A DNA stretch of 64,000 bases, taken from the NCBI GenBank assembly GCA_044772875.1, contig CP173058.1:2790001-2854000 (forward strand), in the 5' to 3' direction. Under the pieces are notes generated by a model. It made no database searches. It was not told the origin of the DNA and saw nothing but the letters and a program-made list of their open reading frames with translations. The number at the start of each line of letters is the position of its first letter. The stretch's first letter is position 1. This document shows positions 8,576 through 17,752 of the stretch, piece after piece. Both the position numbers and the translations under genes were made by a program. Origin of the DNA: Morganella morganii_D. Its GTDB lineage: Bacteria; Pseudomonadota; Gammaproteobacteria; Enterobacterales; Enterobacteriaceae.

Positions 8576-9322
8576 TTAAGCGTCTTTACGACCCTTTTGT
8601 TTTTCCATTTCAATCACTTCCTTATCCAGTTCCGCGATACGTTTGATCATCATCTGGCGGCAATCTTCTGCCAGTTCACGCACCTGTTCGCGGGTATATT
8701 TTGAGGTATCGATCGGCGGCAGCATTTCGACAATTACCACGCCGTTATTCCGGCGGTTCAGTTTAACCCGTCCCTGAGTGGTGGACACACACACCGGCAC
8801 TACCGGCACACCGGCAGCCATCGCCGCATGGAAAGCCCCTGTTTTAAACGGCAGCATACCACGGCCGCGGCTGCGCGTACCTTCCGGGAACATCCAGACA
8901 GAGATATTGCGCTTTTTGATCTGATCCGCCACCTGAGTAATCGTGTTATGCGCTTTGCTGCGGTTACTCCGGTCAATCAGGATATTCCCCGAGATCCAGT
9001 ACAGTTGCCCGAAAAACGGGATCCAGATCAGGCTGCGCTTACCGACAGTCACTGTGCGCGGCTGCACCGCATTGGACATAGTGATCATATCGTAGTTGTT
9101 CTGGTGATTCCCCACATACACACAGGAACCGTAGTGTTTCGCTTCTTCCGGAATGCGGTACACCATTTTGATACCGAAAACATAAGAAAGCTTTCCGTAC
9201 ATGCGACCGAAAGTCATCACGTGTTTCGGGTTACGCGGACTGGTCAGGCAGATAAGAATGCCAGCCAGACTGCCGAAAATACAATAAATAATAACGATAA
9301 TGATACGTAAAATGGCTAACAT
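8576..9322 (-). CDS. plsC: 1-acyl-sn-glycerol-3-phosphate acyltransferase
   Basis: PlsC converts lysophosphatidic acid to phosphatidic acid at the inner membrane, the second acylation of phospholipid synthesis. The chosen start (9322, 248 aa; E. coli 245) follows a GGGGGAC ribosome-binding site and gives MLAILRIIIVIIYCIFG, an N-terminal membrane segment. The longer frame from 9367 adds 15 residues without E. coli support. The four acyltransferase blocks are visible: NHQNNYD (HX4D catalytic motif), the ILIDRSNRSKA block, FPEGTRSRGRG and GVPVVPVCVS. It follows parC on the same strand, but a hairpin terminator stands between them. Confidence 0.95.
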   Translation of the reverse strand: MLAILRIIIVIIYCIFGSLAGILICLTSPRNPKHVMTFGRMYGKLSYVFGIKMVYRIPEEAKHYGSCVYVGNHQNNYDMITMSNAVQPRTVTVGKRSLIWIPFFGQLYWISGNILIDRSNRSKAHNTITQVADQIKKRNISVWMFPEGTRSRGRGMLPFKTGAFHAAMAAGVPVVPVCVSTTQGRVKLNRRNNGVVIVEMLPPIDTSKYTREQVRELAEDCRQMMIKRIAELDKEVIEMEKQKGRKDA

Positions 9323-9350
9323 GCGTCCCCCCGCAAAATGGCCTTTTATG

Positions 9351-9374
9351 AAAAGCGGGGCAATCATTGCCCCG
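9351..9374 (-). terminator. Intrinsic terminator after parC
   Basis: Read leftward, CGGGGCAAT and ATTGCCCCG (9356-9374) form a nearly continuous hairpin followed by CTTTT. It lies 29 bases beyond the parC stop and before the plsC start, so plsC probably has its own promoter or depends on read-through. Confidence 0.7.
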
Positions 9375-9402
9375 TGAATAGTCTCGCTGCTGATACCGGA
9401 TA

Positions 9403-11664
9403 TTACGCCTTTGGCACCGGCTCAGAAATATCAATCCGTTCGATCTTTTTCTGCATACCGCGCGGCAGTGCCGTGCCCCGGCGTCCGCGTTCAGCACGAA
9501 ATTTTTGCAGATCTTCAGGACGCAGCATCAGTTTACGCTTACCGAAATGCAGTATCACACTGGCATCCGGCCGGATCACAAACAGATGTGCCAGACCATC
9601 TTCACCGACTGCGGCGGCCGCAGACGTGATGGAGATAATTTTGTTCCCTTTTCCTTTTGACAGCTGCGGCAAATCGCCGACAGGGAACAGCAGCATCCGC
9701 CCTTCCTGCGATACCGCCAGCAGAAGGTCGTTTTCCTCGTCATTCACCTCAATCGGCGCCATGACTTTCGCGTTATCCGGCAATGTGATCAGCACTTTTC
9801 CGGCTTTGTTTTTCGCCACCAGGTCACTGAATGTACAGATAAATCCGTAACCGGCATCCGAAGCCATCAGGTACTTCTGATTTTCATCATTCATCAGCAC
9901 CTGTTCAAAAACAGCGCCCGGCGGCGGTGTCAGCTTACCGGTCAGCGGTTCGCCCTGACCACGGGCCCCCGGCAGTTCCAGCGGATCGAGCGAGTAACTG
10001 CGCCCGGTGGAATCAAGGAACACCACCGGCTGATTACTTTTACCCCGCGCCGCGCCGAGGAAGGTATCACCCGCTTTGTAGTTCATACCGGACGGGTCGA
10101 TATCATGGCCTTTGGCGCTGCGCACCCAACCCATCTGTGACAGCACAACCGTCAGCGGCTCAGACGGCAGAATGTCATGCTCGCTCATCGCTTTCGCCTC
10201 TTCGCGCTCATTGAGCGGGGAGCGGCGATCATCACCGTACTGTTTCGCGTCTTCCTCGATCTCTTTTTTCAGCAGCGTATTCATGCGGCGCTCAGAACCG
10301 AGGATTGCCTGTAATTTATCGCGCTCTTTAGCCAGATCATCCTGCTCACCGCGGATTTTCATCTCTTCGAGTTTGGCTAAATGACGTAATTTCAGTTCGA
10401 GGATTGCTTCCGCCTGAGTATCACTCAATCCGAAACGTTCCATCAGCACCGGTTTCGGCTCATCTTCCGAGCGGATGATCTCAATCACTTCATCAATATT
10501 GAGATAGGCAAGCAGCAAACCGTCGAGAATATGCAGACGACGCAGCACTTTTTCCAGCCGGTGATTCAGGCGGCGGCGTACCGTTTCGCGGCGGTAAATC
10601 AGCCACTCATTGAGGATCTCAATCAACCCTTTAACCGCCGGACGTCCGTCCAGGCCGATCATATTCAGGTTGATACGGTAGCTTCTTTCCAAATCAGTGG
10701 TCGCAAACAAATGCGTCATCACCTGATCAAGATCGATTCGGTTACTGCGCGGCACAACCACCAGACGGGTCGGGTTCTGATGATCCGACTCATCGCGCAG
10801 ATCTTCCACCATCGGCAGCTTTTTGGCCCGCATTTGTGCGGCAATCTGCTCCAGCACTTTCGCGCCGGAAACCTGGTGCGGCAGCGCAGTGATCACCGCA
10901 TTGCCATCCTCAATTGTCCACACCGCGCGCATACGCACAGATCCGCGGCCGGATTTATAGATCTTACGGATATCTTCCGGCCCGGTGATGATTTCCGCTT
11001 CTGTCGGATAATCAGGGCCCGGGATAAACGTCATCGCCTCTTCAAGAGACAGAGCCGGTTTGTCGATCAAAGCCAGCAGAGCCCCCGCCACTTCACGGGC
11101 GTCGTGCGGCGGAATATCAGTCGCCATACCGACCGCGATCCCGGTGGTACCGTTAAGCAGGATGTTCGGCAGACGCGCCGGTAACATTTTCGGTTCCTGC
11201 ATCGTACCGTCAAAGTTCGGCACCCAGTCTGCGGTGCCGTGTCCCAGTTCACTGAGCAGCACTTCCGCGTATTTTGACAAGCGCGATTCGGTATAACGCA
11301 TAGCGGCGAAGGATTTCGGATCATCCGGTGCCCCCCAGTTCCCCTGACCGTCCACCAGCGGGTAGCGGTAAGAGAACGGCTGCGCCATCAGTACCATCGC
11401 CTCATAACAGGCGCTGTCGCCGTGCGGATGGTATTTACCCAGCACGTCACCGACAGTACGGGCGGATTTTTTATATTTGGCGGAGTTACTTAACCCCAAT
11501 TCAGACATGGCATACACGATACGCCGCTGAACCGGTTTTAACCCGTCGCCGATAAAAGGGAGTGCCCTGTCCATGATGACGTACATGGAATAGTTGAGGT
11601 AGGCATTCTCTGTAAAATTATGAAGCGGCTGGCGCTCCACACCGTCATGAGTTATTTCACTCAT
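9403..11664 (-). CDS. parC: DNA topoisomerase IV subunit A
   Basis: ParC is the DNA-breaking subunit of topoisomerase IV, which decatenates daughter chromosomes. The product is 753 aa (E. coli 752). The N-terminal winged-helix/breakage domain contains the active-site tyrosine in AAMRYTESRLS (~Tyr124). The quinolone-resistance region GKYHPHGDSACYEAM keeps serine and glutamate at the positions equal to E. coli Ser80 and Glu84 (here ~84 and ~88), so no classical ParC resistance substitution is seen. The C-terminal third forms a beta-pinwheel. parE lies 41 bp upstream on the same strand. Confidence 0.97.
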   Translation of the reverse strand: MSEITHDGVERQPLHNFTENAYLNYSMYVIMDRALPFIGDGLKPVQRRIVYAMSELGLSNSAKYKKSARTVGDVLGKYHPHGDSACYEAMVLMAQPFSYRYPLVDGQGNWGAPDDPKSFAAMRYTESRLSKYAEVLLSELGHGTADWVPNFDGTMQEPKMLPARLPNILLNGTTGIAVGMATDIPPHDAREVAGALLALIDKPALSLEEAMTFIPGPDYPTEAEIITGPEDIRKIYKSGRGSVRMRAVWTIEDGNAVITALPHQVSGAKVLEQIAAQMRAKKLPMVEDLRDESDHQNPTRLVVVPRSNRIDLDQVMTHLFATTDLERSYRINLNMIGLDGRPAVKGLIEILNEWLIYRRETVRRRLNHRLEKVLRRLHILDGLLLAYLNIDEVIEIIRSEDEPKPVLMERFGLSDTQAEAILELKLRHLAKLEEMKIRGEQDDLAKERDKLQAILGSERRMNTLLKKEIEEDAKQYGDDRRSPLNEREEAKAMSEHDILPSEPLTVVLSQMGWVRSAKGHDIDPSGMNYKAGDTFLGAARGKSNQPVVFLDSTGRSYSLDPLELPGARGQGEPLTGKLTPPPGAVFEQVLMNDENQKYLMASDAGYGFICTFSDLVAKNKAGKVLITLPDNAKVMAPIEVNDEENDLLLAVSQEGRMLLFPVGDLPQLSKGKGNKIISITSAAAAVGEDGLAHLFVIRPDASVILHFGKRKLMLRPEDLQKFRAERGRRGTALPRGMQKKIERIDISEPVPKA

Positions 11665-11705
11665 TCACTCTGTTCCTCTGACCTTTTGTGCCGTCACGGG
11701 TGACA

Positions 11706-13601
11706 TCACACATCCAATTCCACCCGATCGCCTTTTTCCTGCAACCAGTTCCGGCGATCTTCCGCACGTTTCTTCCCGAGGAGCATATCCATCACCGACA
11801 TCGTTTCCTGATAGTTTTCCTCACTGATAGTGAGCTGTACCAGACGACGGGTATTCGGATCCAGGGTTGTTTCACGCAGCTGGCCGGGGTTCATTTCTCC
11901 CAGCCCTTTAAAACGCTGCACATTCGGTTTACCGCGCTTGCGGCTTAATTTATCCAGAATCGCATTTTTCTCACTCTCATCAAGGGCATAATGCACCTCT
12001 TTGCCGAGGTCGATACGATAGAGCGGCGGCATCGCCATATAGACATGGCCGGCTTTCACCAGCGCCGGGAAGTGACGCACAAACAGCGCGCACAACAGAG
12101 TGGCGATATGCAGTCCATCCGAGTCCGCATCCGCGAGGATACAGATTTTGCCGTAACGCAGAGTGCTTAAATCGTCGCTGTCCGGGTCAATGCCGATAGC
12201 CACGGAAATATCATGCACTTCCTGGGAGGCCAGCACTTCATCGGAAGAAACCTCCCAGGTATTCAGAATTTTACCGCGCAGCGGCATAATGGCCTGGAAT
12301 TCACGGTCACGCGCCTGTTTGGCTGAGCCGCCCGCCGAGTCCCCTTCCACCAGAAACAGTTCGGTCTGATTCAGATCCTGGGATGAACAATCCGCCAGTT
12401 TCCCCGGCAATGCCGGGCCTGATGTCAGCTTTTTACGCACCACTTTTTTCGCGGCACGCAAACGACGCTGGGCGCTGGCAATCGCCATTTCCGCCAGTTG
12501 TTCCGCGGCCTGCACATTCTGATTGAGCCACAGGCTGAATGCATCCTTCACCACCCCGCTGACAAACGCTGCACACTGACGTGATGAAAGACGTTCTTTG
12601 GTCTGACCGGCGAACTGCGGATCCTGCATTTTCACGGAGAGCACATAAGCACAGCGCTCCCAGATATCGTCAGCGGATAATTTCACGCCGCGCGGCAGGA
12701 TATTACGGAATTCGCAGAATTCACGGATACCGTCGAGCAGCCCCTGGCGCAGACCATTGGCGTGAGTACCGCCCAGCGGGGTCGGGATCAGGTTAACGTA
12801 ACTTTCGGTCAGCAGTTCGCCGCCTTCCGGCAGCCACAGCAGCGCCCAGTCCACCTCTTCATTATCCCCGGCATGTTTGCCGGTAAACGGCGCTTCCGGC
12901 AGGGTCACCAGGCCGTTGACGTTTTCCATCAGGTAATCGGTCAGGCCATCCTGATAGCACCAGCGCTGTTCGGTATCGTTCACATTATCTTTGAAAAGGA
13001 TCTCAACACCCGGGCACAGTACGGCTTTGGCTTTCAGCAGATGCACCAGCCGGGAGACAGAGAAGCGCGGACTGTCAAAAAACTGCTCATCCGGCCAGAA
13101 ATGCACACTGGTGCCGGTATTGCGTTTGCCGCACTGCCCGATGACGGCCAGTTCACTGACTTTGTCACCATTTTCAAAGGCAATCTGATAAACCTGCCCG
13201 TCACGGCGGACCGTCACTTCAGTGCGTTTTGACAACGCATTGACCACGGAAATACCTACCCCGTGAAGACCACCGGAAAACTGATAGTTTTTATTGGAGA
13301 ACTTTCCCCCGGCATGCAGGCGGGTCATGATCAGTTCAACCGCAGACACTTTCTCTTCCGGGTGAATATCCACCGGCATTCCGCGCCCGTTGTCAATCAC
13401 TTCAACAGACTGATCTTTATGTAAAATAACTTCGACAGATTTAGCGTGACCGGCTAAAGCTTCATCGACGCTGTTGTCGATAACTTCCTGAGCAAGATGA
13501 TTCGGCCGCGTCGTGTCCGTGTACATACCCGGACGGCGGCGGACAGGCTCCAAACCACTGAGGACTTCAATATCCTCTGCGTTATAAGATGATTGCGTCA
13601 T
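11706..13601 (-). CDS. parE: DNA topoisomerase IV subunit B
   Basis: ParE provides the ATPase of topoisomerase IV. The product is 631 aa (E. coli 630). GHKL ATPase motifs are present: QEVIDNSVDEALAGHAK (catalytic Glu and ATP-binding Asn), EVIDNGRGMPVDIH and GGLHGVGISVVNALS. The TOPRIM domain follows with LFLVEGDSAGGSAKQARDR (metal-binding Glu) and ILADADSDGLH. The start ATG at 13601 gives MTQSSYNAEDIEVLSGLEPVR, as in E. coli. parE and parC are closely spaced in the same direction and probably share transcription. yqiA, upstream of parE, is 92 bp away. Confidence 0.97.
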   Translation of the reverse strand: MTQSSYNAEDIEVLSGLEPVRRRPGMYTDTTRPNHLAQEVIDNSVDEALAGHAKSVEVILHKDQSVEVIDNGRGMPVDIHPEEKVSAVELIMTRLHAGGKFSNKNYQFSGGLHGVGISVVNALSKRTEVTVRRDGQVYQIAFENGDKVSELAVIGQCGKRNTGTSVHFWPDEQFFDSPRFSVSRLVHLLKAKAVLCPGVEILFKDNVNDTEQRWCYQDGLTDYLMENVNGLVTLPEAPFTGKHAGDNEEVDWALLWLPEGGELLTESYVNLIPTPLGGTHANGLRQGLLDGIREFCEFRNILPRGVKLSADDIWERCAYVLSVKMQDPQFAGQTKERLSSRQCAAFVSGVVKDAFSLWLNQNVQAAEQLAEMAIASAQRRLRAAKKVVRKKLTSGPALPGKLADCSSQDLNQTELFLVEGDSAGGSAKQARDREFQAIMPLRGKILNTWEVSSDEVLASQEVHDISVAIGIDPDSDDLSTLRYGKICILADADSDGLHIATLLCALFVRHFPALVKAGHVYMAMPPLYRIDLGKEVHYALDESEKNAILDKLSRKRGKPNVQRFKGLGEMNPGQLRETTLDPNTRRLVQLTISEENYQETMSVMDMLLGKKRAEDRRNWLQEKGDRVELDV

Positions 13602-13693
13602 GTTGGATTATCGGTTTTTCGCTAAAAAATAAACAAAATACGTGAATGATACTGGCGATAATACCAGTCCCTGATAAATTTAAATACGATTTT

Positions 13694-14275
13694 TCATTGG
13701 CGGCTGAGGCCGAGGAACTCAATTATCTGCGGAAAATAGCGCTGAAATCCGGTAAATGCGTGGTTTCCGCCGGATTCAATTGTTTGTTTGCATGCCACCA
13801 GATGCGTGACAGCCTGACGGTAATCCAGCACTTCATCGCCGGTCTGCTGCAATAACCAGATCAAATCCGGTGATTCGACAGGATCCACAAAAATCGCCCG
13901 TAAATCCTGCATATGATGCGGTTCAAGTGTGTAGCGCTCGCCGGTATAGGGGTTTTCATTTTCCCCGAGATAATCCTGAAGAAGATCAAACGGATACACC
14001 GCCGGATTGACCACCACTGCGGGGACATCAAATGCCTGTGACAGCCAGAGGGCAAAATACCCGCCCAGCGACGACCCGACGATTCCGGTGTCCTCACCGG
14101 CCAGCGAGTTCATCAGATCTTCCAGAAACAGCGAAGCGTCATCCGGATAGCAGGGGAGCTGCGGCTGTAACATCCGGATGTCCGGATAGTGTTCCGCCAG
14201 CCACGTTTTCAGCATTGTCCCTTTTTCTGACAACGGGGAACTGTTGAAACCGTGCAGATAAAGGAGCGTTGCCAT
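13694..14275 (-). CDS. yqiA: Esterase YqiA
   Basis: A 193-aa alpha/beta-hydrolase of the YqiA (UPF0227) family; E. coli YqiA hydrolyses short acyl esters in vitro, and its natural substrate is not known. The beginning LLYLHGFNSSP carries the oxyanion-hole His-Gly, the nucleophile serine sits in VGSSLGGYFALWLS (~67-81), and a late GGNHAF offers the catalytic histidine. The start overlaps the cpdA stop by one base, so cpdA-yqiA is translationally coupled as in E. coli. Confidence 0.92.
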   Translation of the reverse strand: MATLLYLHGFNSSPLSEKGTMLKTWLAEHYPDIRMLQPQLPCYPDDASLFLEDLMNSLAGEDTGIVGSSLGGYFALWLSQAFDVPAVVVNPAVYPFDLLQDYLGENENPYTGERYTLEPHHMQDLRAIFVDPVESPDLIWLLQQTGDEVLDYRQAVTHLVACKQTIESGGNHAFTGFQRYFPQIIEFLGLSRQ

Positions 14276-15108
14276 CAGTAACCGTCCGAACCCAGATCGG
14301 GGCTGAATTCATCTGTATCCAGCCGGAACAATTGTGTACTCAGCGACGGATGATCACCGGTGGTCAGTTCCAGATAACGCCAGCCCGGAGCGACGGTATC
14401 CAGCGTGAAATTGGTACAGTGCGGTTTGAACTGGACACAGGTTGACGGCGTGGCCAGCATGCGGATGCTGTTCCATATCACATCCATATCCTGGTGGATA
14501 TGCCCGCACAAAATGGCATCAATATTCTGATAGCGGGTCAGAACCTCTGCCAGCATATGCGAATTGCGCAGACTGTGCTGATCAAGCCAGGTACAGCCGG
14601 ACGCCAGCGGATGGTGATGCAGCATCACAACAGTGTGGCGATCAGGCTGCTGCGCCAGACAGTTATCCAGCCAGATAAGCTGATCATCACTCAGTTCGCC
14701 GTGCGGCACACCCTGTACCTGACTGTCCAGCAGCAGGATCTGCCACTGGTTCCCGAGCAGTACCTGCTTGGAGGATGAAATACCGGCTGCTGCCAGTTCC
14801 TTTGCCATCGACGGCTGGTAATCATGATTCCCCGGCAGCCAGACACACGGCGCCGGTAAACGGGCAATACCGTCCGTAAACCGCTGATAGGCCCGGATGC
14901 TCTGATCCTGAACCAGATCACCGGTGGCAACAATCAGGTCAGCCGGTAACTGCTGTTTTACGATAGCATCCAGCACGGCGTGGTAACTGTTCAGGGTATT
15001 AATTCCCAGCAGCGTGTCTGTTTCGCCGGCAAAAAGGTGCGTATCGGTAATCTGTAAAATTCTGACCGCAGCGCCGTCAGCCACGGGCAAGTGCAACGGG
15101 ATTTCCAA
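14275..15108 (-). CDS. cpdA: 3',5'-cyclic-AMP phosphodiesterase
   Basis: CpdA hydrolyses cAMP to AMP and so tunes CRP-dependent regulation. The product is 277 aa (E. coli 275). Class III metallophosphoesterase motifs appear in order: ILQITDTHLF (~18-27), ATGDLVQD (~61-68), LPGNHDYQP (~93-101), LHHHPLASG and CGHIHQDMD. A conserved tail VQFKPHCTNFTLDTVAPGW is nearly the same as in E. coli. In E. coli yqiB lies between cpdA and nudF; here only 108 non-coding bases separate them. Confidence 0.95.
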   Translation of the reverse strand: MEIPLHLPVADGAAVRILQITDTHLFAGETDTLLGINTLNSYHAVLDAIVKQQLPADLIVATGDLVQDQSIRAYQRFTDGIARLPAPCVWLPGNHDYQPSMAKELAAAGISSSKQVLLGNQWQILLLDSQVQGVPHGELSDDQLIWLDNCLAQQPDRHTVVMLHHHPLASGCTWLDQHSLRNSHMLAEVLTRYQNIDAILCGHIHQDMDVIWNSIRMLATPSTCVQFKPHCTNFTLDTVAPGWRYLELTTGDHPSLSTQLFRLDTDEFSPDLGSDGY

Positions 15109-15216
15109 TCGATGTCCTTGTTATTTTAACAACTAACATATAATGATAACGTGTTTCGGCGAAGAAGATCTGCAAACTCGCACACAATTCCCCGGTTGCG
15201 CGTAAAAAAATCCGGA

Positions 15217-15855
15217 TTATTTATCCCGCCACATTGTGCGTATACGTTCATAATGCAATGTAAGCCACTGAATTGCAATGACAGTTGCTGCGTTATCTAT
15301 CACACCTTCTTCAACCCACCGGTACGCCCGTTCGCGGCTGACCGCATGAACACGGATATCCTCATTTTCCTGCGCCAGCCCGTGAACACCGCCTGCGCCC
15401 GTGGTATCCGCTTCGCCGATATACACATACATCCGTTCAGAAGTTCCCCCCGGACTTGAAAGATAACTCAGCGCAAAAGTACAGCGGCCGATTTTCAGCC
15501 CCGCTTCTTCTTTCGCCTCACGCCGCACCACATCTTCAGCTGATTCCCCGCGTTTATCGATCATCCCGGCCACAGCTTCCAGCAGCCAGGGGGTCTGACT
15601 GCTTTCTATCGCCGGTAAACGGAGCTGTTCAATCAGCACGATTTCATCACGGATCGGGTCATACGGCAAAATCACGCCGGCATTTCCCCGTTCGAATACC
15701 TCACGGCGGATTTCCGGACTCCAGCCGCCTTCAAATAATCTGTGCCGGAAGCGGTATTCATTAATCTTAAAAAATCCTGAAAACAGGGTTTTCTGACTGA
15801 TTATCTCCACATCATCACTGCTGAATGCAAAAGGTAATCCGGATGTGTGTTTCAT
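15217..15855 (-). CDS. nudF: ADP-ribose diphosphatase
   Basis: NudF hydrolyses ADP-ribose (and related ADP-sugars) to AMP and ribose 5-phosphate. The product is 212 aa (E. coli 209). The Nudix box reads GMIDKRGESAEDVVRREAKEEAG; it has one residue more between the leading Gly and first Glu than the textbook GX5E spacing, while the metal-binding REAKEEAG core is intact. SSPGGTSERMYVYIGE and ENEDIRVHAVSRERAYRWV are typical of NudF. It is divergent from tolC across 219 bp, as in E. coli. Confidence 0.93.
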   Translation of the reverse strand: MKHTSGLPFAFSSDDVEIISQKTLFSGFFKINEYRFRHRLFEGGWSPEIRREVFERGNAGVILPYDPIRDEIVLIEQLRLPAIESSQTPWLLEAVAGMIDKRGESAEDVVRREAKEEAGLKIGRCTFALSYLSSPGGTSERMYVYIGEADTTGAGGVHGLAQENEDIRVHAVSRERAYRWVEEGVIDNAATVIAIQWLTLHYERIRTMWRDK

Positions 15856-15964
15856 ACTATTTTCTCCGCCGGTAAATCAATTCTGTATGATAAAGGCCTT
15901 TTTCATCATTTGAGATAAAGAAATTTTCAGCCTGTTGAGGTAAAGTTAAGCTAATTTAACGCAG

Positions 15965-15983
15965 AAGGCACAAACGGCTACCT
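15965..15983 (+). promoter_or_regulatory. Candidate MarA/SoxS/Rob box upstream of tolC
   Basis: The 19 bases from 15965 contain GGCAC then a six-base spacer and GCTA, fitting the degenerate marbox pattern (AYNGCACNNWNNRYYAAAYN) at most conserved positions but not its last AAA. It lies about 21 bp upstream of a TAGAAT -10 (16005-16010), overlapping the -35 region, where an activator of this class would bind. E. coli tolC is activated through a marbox. The match is degenerate, so this is a candidate only. Confidence 0.4.
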
Positions 15984-16004
15984 TTATTAGCGAGCGGACT
16001 CTGC

Positions 16005-16010
16005 TAGAAT
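16005..16010 (+). promoter_or_regulatory. Probable -10 element of tolC promoter
   Basis: TAGAAT lies 64 bases before the tolC ATG. The -35 position about 17 bases upstream (15982-15987, CTTTAT) is poor, consistent with an activator-assisted promoter. Confidence 0.5.
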
Positions 16011-16074
16011 TAGAGCCATTTGGTGCTTCCCGTGAGGCAACTGACAGATTAGCGCTGTGCAAAAAGGAATCCTA

Positions 16075-17439
16075 ATGAAGAAACTGCTTTCTCTTCTCAT
16101 TGCTGTGAGTGTGGCAGGTTTCAGCTCTGTCACCCAGGCTGAAGACCTCCTCCAGGTTTATCAAAAAGCGAAAGAGACCAACCCGACCCTTCGTCAGACT
16201 CAGGCTGAACGTAACCAGGCTTTTGAGAAAATTAACGAAGCCCGCAGCCCGTTACTGCCGCAGTTAGGTTTAGGCGGGGGTTATGACTATACCAGCGGTT
16301 ACCGTGATAACAGTAACCAAAGCAATAATGCACTGAATGCACAGCTGAAACTGACCCAGACTATTTTTGACATGAGCAAATGGCGTCAGCTGAACCTGCA
16401 GGAACAAACTGCCGGGATCAGCGACATCACATTCCAGAGTGCTCAACAGCAACTGATTGTCGATACTGCCGTTGCCTATTTTAACGTTCTGCGTGCGCTG
16501 GATACACTGTCATTCGTACAGGCGCAGAAAGAAGCCGTATACCGTCAGCTGGATCAGACCACTCAGCGTTTCAATGTCGGTCTGGTAGCGATTACTGACG
16601 TGCAGAACGCCCGCGCCAACTACGACAGTGTTCTGGCTCAGGAAGTGGCGGGCCGTAACGATGTCGAAAATGCGATTGAACAACTGCGCCAGGTGAGCGG
16701 TATTTATTACAGTGAATTAGCCTCCCTGGATGTAAACCGCTTTAAAACCAATGCGCCGGATGCCATCGAAGCCCTGCTGAAAGAAGCACAGGAACGTAAC
16801 CTGAATCTGCTGAGTGCTACTCTGAGCCGTAACCTGGCAAAAGAACAAATCAGCCTGGCAGAATCCGGTCACTATCCGACGGTGGGTCTGACTGCCGGTA
16901 CCGGGGTAACCAACACAGACTACAGCGGCAACGGCTATCCTAATGGTCGTCCGGATAACAGCTATGCGGGACAGAGCACTATTGGTGTGAACGTGAGTAT
17001 CCCGCTGTACACCGGTGGTGCCGTGTCATCACAGGTTGATCAGGCTCAGTACGGCTATACCGCGGCCAGTGAAAAACTGGAAGCAACACTGCGTCAGGTT
17101 GTTCAGACCACCCGTTCTTCTTATAACAATATCAACGCCTCAATCAGCAGCGTGAACGCCTACAAACAGGTTGTGACCTCAGCGGAAAGCTCACTCGATG
17201 CAACCGAAGCCGGTTATCAGGTGGGTACGCGTACGATTGTGGATGTGCTGAATGCCACCACCATCCTGTATGACGCGAAGAAAAGCCTGTCTAACGCCCG
17301 TTATGACTATCTGATTAACCAGCTTTATATCGGCCAGGCCCGCGGCACACTGAATGAAGACGATATCCTGCGCCTCAACCAGGTACTGGGCAAAGCGATT
17401 TCCACATCGCCGGCATCAGTGACAGCCACTACCCGCTGA
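16075..17439 (+). CDS. tolC: Outer-membrane efflux channel TolC
   Basis: TolC is the trimeric outer-membrane duct shared by AcrAB-type multidrug pumps and type I secretion. ATG 16075 is preceded by AAGGAAT and starts a signal peptide (MKKLLSLLIAVSVAGFS, cleavage near TQA-EDLLQ); the frame also has a GTG 18 bases earlier, which is not needed. The mature protein shows the two outer-membrane-efflux repeats: EDLLQVYQKAKETNPTL to ~230, then RNLNLLSATLSRNLAKEQI onward, each with strand segments and long coiled helices. The product is 454 aa against 493 in E. coli; the difference is mainly the shorter C-terminal tail after the second repeat. A strong terminator follows. Confidence 0.96.
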   Translation: MKKLLSLLIAVSVAGFSSVTQAEDLLQVYQKAKETNPTLRQTQAERNQAFEKINEARSPLLPQLGLGGGYDYTSGYRDNSNQSNNALNAQLKLTQTIFDMSKWRQLNLQEQTAGISDITFQSAQQQLIVDTAVAYFNVLRALDTLSFVQAQKEAVYRQLDQTTQRFNVGLVAITDVQNARANYDSVLAQEVAGRNDVENAIEQLRQVSGIYYSELASLDVNRFKTNAPDAIEALLKEAQERNLNLLSATLSRNLAKEQISLAESGHYPTVGLTAGTGVTNTDYSGNGYPNGRPDNSYAGQSTIGVNVSIPLYTGGAVSSQVDQAQYGYTAASEKLEATLRQVVQTTRSSYNNINASISSVNAYKQVVTSAESSLDATEAGYQVGTRTIVDVLNATTILYDAKKSLSNARYDYLINQLYIGQARGTLNEDDILRLNQVLGKAISTSPASVTATTR

Positions 17440-17460
17440 TTTTAGTCTCTGTATGATAAA

Positions 17461-17486
17461 AAAACCGCCGGAAGGCGGTTTTTTTA
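17461..17486 (+). terminator. Intrinsic terminator of tolC
   Basis: AACCGCC (17463-17469), loop GGAA, GGCGGTT (17474-17480), followed by T5, 22 bases after the tolC stop. Confidence 0.92.
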
Positions 17487-17752
17487 TGCTTTTACTGTTT
17501 ATGAGGACAATAATTCTGCCGGGTAGTGAAATATCAGGTTATATAGTGTAATCCGCAATATAATTACACCGGACGGACGTATTCCTGTCTGTAAAAATAC
17601 CGCGTGACCGGCATCTTTTTTTTCTGTTAATCTGATTTAATTCACATCAGACGCAAAAAGCAGATTATTGCTTTAATTTCACACAGTTTTCCCCTATCCT
17701 AGACAATTATTACCTCTCCATGAAACCGTTTCCGGATATAACGACGATGACA
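17487..17752. other. Intergenic region tolC-ygiB
   Basis: An A/T-rich stretch with no convincing ORF. TATCCT at 17694-17699 could be the -10 of the ygiB promoter. I see no repeat or RNA gene. Confidence 0.4.

Noticed and set aside
10531..11184. 217-codon frame antisense to parC
   Set aside because: Shadow of the real parC frame, with no start signal or recognisable domain.
9403..13601. Quinolone-resistance mutations in parC/parE
   Set aside because: The ParC Ser and Glu at the resistance-associated positions are wild type; I saw nothing unusual in ParE.
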